Assembly: GCA_021796315.1 (NCBI GenBank)
Contig: JAJYOH010000230.1
Coordinates: forward strand, 1 to 8,633
Origin: Chloroflexota bacterium
GTDB lineage: Bacteria; Chloroflexota; Anaerolineae; Anaerolineales; Villigracilaceae
DNA: 8,633 bases
Reading direction: 5' to 3'
Shown: positions 6,090-8,633 of the stretch, piece by piece
How positions within the stretch are numbered: position 1 is the stretch's first letter
Layout of the letters: every line of letters begins with the position of its first letter
The notes under the pieces: model-generated
The model's database searches: none
What the model was told of the DNA's origin: nothing
The model's input: only the letters and a program-made list of their open reading frames with translations
Program-made: the position numbers and the translations under genes

Positions 6090-7820
6090 TCAATTGTGAA
6101 CGTAGAAAAGATAAAATAACCTGCGTGCTATTCCAAGAAATTTGCTTGTAAGAATCCCTTGTTGACGATCCTTCCACTGGATGTTGAAGCGCGGATCATT
6201 TGCAAGTTGGTTGATAAACATGGCATAGTGTTTACTTTGGATAGTGGCAAGTTCCAAGCTAGCTGATCCGGATGACAAACGGAACGCACAAAGTGTTTGA
6301 GGAAGTGTGTATAAATCGCCATATAGAAGAATCCGCGCCCATAGATCTATATCAATAACATAGCCTATCGCACCATTGAACTTGCCGGTTCTTTCTAAAA
6401 ATTGACGTTTGAAAAGTATCGCTGCAGGCTCTCCTAACAGATTGGTTCCAGCGCGCACGAGACGATTGATTGCACTTTGACTCTTGAACTTGCGTTCACC
6501 TCCTAGAAATTTCCTTATTACCACTTCTTTTCCGCGCGGGTCAACAATTTGACGCGCACAAGTAACCAACGATACCGATTTGTTGTCAGGCGCTTCAAGA
6601 ACTTTGATTTGGCGTTCCAGGCATTCTGGATAAAGGAAGTCATCCGCTGGGAGCAGTTTGACGTACTCTCCGCGCGCTTCGGTGACGGCTTTATTCCAAT
6701 TTCCTTCGACACCGATATTGCTTTTGTTGCGTAATAATCGGATACGCGGATCCGTATATCGCGCGATCACACTTAACGTTTCATCTGTAGATGCATTATC
6801 TACAATGAGCAATTCGAAATCCGAAAAGGTTTGTTGAAGCACAGAGTCAATCGCTTGAGCGATAAACTCTTGACAGTTGTACACCGGTATACATACAGAA
6901 ACTTTTGGTTGAGAATTTTGCGCGGCGCGTAGATTTTTGCAATTTGTGATTCCTTCCGTCAAGCTGACTTTTGGCTTCCATAGGGGTAAATGTTTTCCGC
7001 CTTTCCATGGAATCATAACTTCCCGGTTGCGATATGGTCTTCCTCCCCAAACGATGTCAATTTCATATCCCGTAATGGATTTATAGAGTTTCACCAAATC
7101 GCGTAACCGGATCGGTTGACCGGAAGATATAGAGTAGATTTCATGATGCTTTACTCTTTTATCGAATAATCTGCGAGCCGCGACTATAAACGCGTTTACC
7201 ACATCGTCAATATAAACAATGTCAATAAGTTGTTCTCCCGGCGACATACTTAATGGCGTTTTTTCTAGAGCGGCGCGCTGGAGTGCATTAAATAATTTGG
7301 GCCGCTGATCTCCTGGACCGTAGGTATCAAAGAGCTTTAGGGTGATTGCTTTAAGCGGTGTTGCTTTTAAGTAATATCCTAAAATATCCTCAAACGCTTG
7401 TTTGGTTGCGGCGTAGAGATTGACAGGATTATATTCGTCGTTTTCAAAATGCTGCCAGGATGTTCCGGTATTAATTAAATAAGGTGCCTTGAGCTGCGCC
7501 ATTGATTCAAGAAGTTGAGCGCCGAATGCTATGTTTGAATTAATAAGTGTAGAAACATCGTCTGCTTTATGGTTGGCGATGAACACAGAAGCCAAATGGA
7601 ACACTAAATCAGGATTAAACTTTGTAATGATGTCAAATACTTCGTTGCGTTTGCCGATCACTGGGTAAGCTTCTATTTTCGGAAGAATATCTATAATCTG
7701 TGTTAGCCCATTCTCTGGTTGATAGATAATACCTACTTCGTAGTTTTTTTTAAAACAAGCGCGGGCTAAATTTGAACCGATGAATCCTGCGCCGCCTGTG
7801 ATAAGAACTCTTTTCTGCAT
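6090..7820 (-). CDS. Fusion protein: NAD(P)-dependent SDR sugar-nucleotide reductase/epimerase + family 2 glycosyltransferase
   Basis: A single 576-residue frame holds two complete domains. Residues 1 to about 300 are an extended SDR: TGGAGFIGSN (8-17) is the dinucleotide-binding loop, Thr118 lies at the catalytic Ser/Thr position, and YAATK (136-140) holds catalytic Tyr136 and Lys140. KLFDTYGPGDQRPK (162-175) and IVYIDDVVNAF (201-211) are standard late motifs. The stretch GTSWQHF...NLYAATKQAFE recalls CDP-abequose-synthase-type 4-ketoreductases. From residue 306 a GT2 domain begins with KVSVCIPVYN (306-315), followed by VDNASTDET (340-348), the acidic PADD motif (391-394) and the acceptor-side DIDLWAR (490-496). 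The junction is a short polar linker (about 292-305) with no stop and no in-frame ATG, so I read it as one polypeptide. It probably reduces a 4-keto sugar nucleotide and then transfers the product, following the 3,5-epimerase gene just upstream. The exact sugar is not known. Confidence 0.88.
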   Translation of the reverse strand: MQKRVLITGGAGFIGSNLARACFKKNYEVGIIYQPENGLTQIIDILPKIEAYPVIGKRNEVFDIITKFNPDLVFHLASVFIANHKADDVSTLINSNIAFGAQLLESMAQLKAPYLINTGTSWQHFENDEYNPVNLYAATKQAFEDILGYYLKATPLKAITLKLFDTYGPGDQRPKLFNALQRAALEKTPLSMSPGEQLIDIVYIDDVVNAFIVAARRLFDKRVKHHEIYSISSGQPIRLRDLVKLYKSITGYEIDIVWGGRPYRNREVMIPWKGGKHLPLWKPKVSLTEGITNCKNLRAAQNSQPKVSVCIPVYNCQEFIAQAIDSVLQQTFSDFELLIVDNASTDETLSVIARYTDPRIRLLRNKSNIGVEGNWNKAVTEARGEYVKLLPADDFLYPECLERQIKVLEAPDNKSVSLVTCARQIVDPRGKEVVIRKFLGGERKFKSQSAINRLVRAGTNLLGEPAAILFKRQFLERTGKFNGAIGYVIDIDLWARILLYGDLYTLPQTLCAFRLSSGSASLELATIQSKHYAMFINQLANDPRFNIQWKDRQQGILTSKFLGIARRLFYLFYVHN

Positions 7821-7823
7821 GAA

Positions 7824-8378
7824 TCAATCTCCTCGCGTGAATATAAATGGACTCTCTATTTCATCCAAAGTTTGGAGCGATGCGTCTCTTGATGAGATAA
7901 TCGGCTTCTTTATTCCCCAATCTATGCCAATGGAATCCCAGCGAATCCCGGTATCATTTGTTGGCGCATAGACGCTAGTCACTTTATAAGTTATTAAGGC
8001 CATTTCGCTTAAAACTAAAAAGCCATGTGCAATCCCTGGAGGCAAATATAGTATGTCGCTCTTTTGGTCATTTAATTCAATAGACTGGTATTTCTTAAAT
8101 TGCGGTGAACCCTTTCGTAAATCGACAATCACATCCCGAACATGCCCAAAAAGGCAAGTAACGAGCTTGCAATATTCATAAGGAGGTGTTTGATAATGAA
8201 TTCCTCGCAACACATTTTTTGTGGAGCGAGTGTAGTATTCTTCTTCAAATTCAACGGAGAGCTGGAGTTCTTTATATTGTGCGGCAACGAATGTCTTTAC
8301 GAAGGACCCTCTGTCATCATTTATTGTTTTTGCGCTTATAAGAAAACAGCCTGGAATTTTTAGTGGTTCAATGTTCAT
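7824..8378 (-). CDS. rfbC: dTDP-4-dehydrorhamnose 3,5-epimerase family protein (RmlC/RfbC-like)
   Basis: At 184 residues it has the normal RmlC length, a single cupin domain. RmlC epimerises C3 and C5 of a 4-keto-6-deoxy sugar nucleotide. Active-site positions are kept: DDRGSF (21-26), LRGIHYQ (57-63) with Arg58 and catalytic His61, Lys71, VDLRKGS (85-91), PPGIAHGF (113-120) with His118, ITYK with Tyr131 (general acid position), and ISSRD ending in Asp165, which fits the partner of the His-Asp dyad. The residues before Lys71, usually QG, are YC, so the base of the nucleotide may differ from dTDP; CDP is possible. The start ATG overlaps the stop of the upstream dehydratase-like gene (ATGA), implying translational coupling. 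The SDR-GT2 fusion gene follows after 3 nt. The family is certain. The symbol denotes the family, and the true substrate could be another 4-keto-6-deoxyhexose. Confidence 0.9.
   Translation of the reverse strand: MNIEPLKIPGCFLISAKTINDDRGSFVKTFVAAQYKELQLSVEFEEEYYTRSTKNVLRGIHYQTPPYEYCKLVTCLFGHVRDVIVDLRKGSPQFKKYQSIELNDQKSDILYLPPGIAHGFLVLSEMALITYKVTSVYAPTNDTGIRWDSIGIDWGIKKPIISSRDASLQTLDEIESPFIFTRGD
7828..7833 (-). promoter_or_regulatory. Ribosome binding site of the SDR-glycosyltransferase fusion gene
   Basis: The minus strand reads AGGAGA, seven bases before the ATG at 7820-7818. The site is embedded in the last codons of the 3,5-epimerase gene, as expected for tightly packed operon genes. Confidence 0.75.
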
Positions 8379-8633
8379 AATTCATTCTTCTGATACAACT
8401 TAATTAGATGTTGGATGCTTTCCCGAAGAAAAAACCACTCTTTTAGTTTGAGTTCACTTTCTGCTCTTGTTGTGGATGGCACATATCCTTCTGGTTTTTT
8501 ATGCGGATCGGCTTTACCTCGAATTTCAATTTGAGACTCCGGAGAAAAGCATTGTGCCACTTGCTCTGCAACCTCCGCAATTGAAAATGCCTCATCACTT
8601 CCAACATTATACGGGCGGCAGACCTCACCATTT
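8375..8633 (-). CDS. NAD-dependent epimerase/dehydratase (extended SDR), C-terminal fragment cut by window edge
   Basis: Only the last 85 residues lie in the window; the frame is open at base 8633, so the N-terminus with the NAD-binding and catalytic motifs is not visible. The visible part begins NGEVCRPYNVGSDEAFSIAE. The YNVGS-D-E-SI pattern is the C-terminal substrate-domain strand and helix of sugar-nucleotide SDRs. It continues to GYVPSTTRAESELKLKEW, the P.T..A..ELGL-like stretch near their C-termini. I infer a 4,6-dehydratase or epimerase acting just before the RmlC-like step, because the two genes overlap by 4 nt. Whether it is a dTDP- or CDP-glucose dehydratase cannot be told from this end. 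The smaller ATG-started frames within this interval are internal Met codons or other-frame shadows. Confidence 0.82.
   Translation of the reverse strand, partial: NGEVCRPYNVGSDEAFSIAEVAEQVAQCFSPESQIEIRGKADPHKKPEGYVPSTTRAESELKLKEWFFLRESIQHLIKLYQKNEL

Noticed and set aside
6890..6960. Suspected sequencing error joining two separate genes (SDR and GT2)
   Set aside because: The frame is continuous, the linker is plausible, and no in-frame ATG or ribosome binding site is seen before the GT2 domain. A real fusion is the simpler reading, though raw reads were not available.
8443..8631. 62-codon minus-strand frame at the right edge
   Set aside because: It overlaps the SDR C-terminal fragment in another frame and has no recognisable motif; the SDR frame has clear family motifs.

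Overview
The window is a slice of a bacterial surface-glycan (O-antigen, capsule or glycoprotein-glycan type) biosynthesis cluster. Every gene is on the minus strand, so transcription runs from the right end to the left end. Eight genes fill almost the whole window. The gaps are 1 to 72 nt, one junction is an ATGA overlap, and no internal terminator or convincing promoter is visible, so the set looks like one operon that continues past both ends. I see no RNA genes, mobile elements, CRISPR arrays or long repeats. Shine-Dalgarno sites and compact spacing point to a bacterium. GC is moderate and uneven (about 34 to 58% in stretches I counted). The phylum cannot be fixed from this; an environmental lineage such as Anaerolineae is only a weak guess.

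Right part (about 8633 to 6090): a deoxysugar module. It holds the C-terminal end of an extended-SDR sugar-nucleotide epimerase/dehydratase, an RmlC/RfbC-type 3,5-epimerase, and a two-domain protein. In that protein an SDR similar to CDP-abequose-synthase-type 4-ketoreductases is fused to a family-2 glycosyltransferase. Together these resemble the dehydratase, epimerase and reductase steps that make an NDP-6-deoxyhexose, with the last step joined to a transferase.

Middle (6088 to 3792): a polytopic GT87 (DUF2029)-like membrane glycosyltransferase, then a FkbM-family methyltransferase carrying an extra N-terminal nucleotide-binding-like domain.

Left part (3788 to 1): a ThDP-dependent enzyme of the acetolactate synthase superfamily sits next to a divergent NeuB-family PEP-condensing synthase. 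After them comes a DPM1/GtrB-like polyprenyl-phosphate glycosyltransferase whose C-terminus is cut by the window edge. The ThDP and NeuB-like pair is the most unusual part. Both enzymes form or process C-C bonds with pyruvate or PEP chemistry, and the NeuB-like protein departs from sialate synthases at substrate-determining positions. They may make an uncommon branched or chain-extended sugar. The DPM1-like enzyme could make a lipid-phosphate sugar donor for the GT87-like enzyme on the far side of the membrane.
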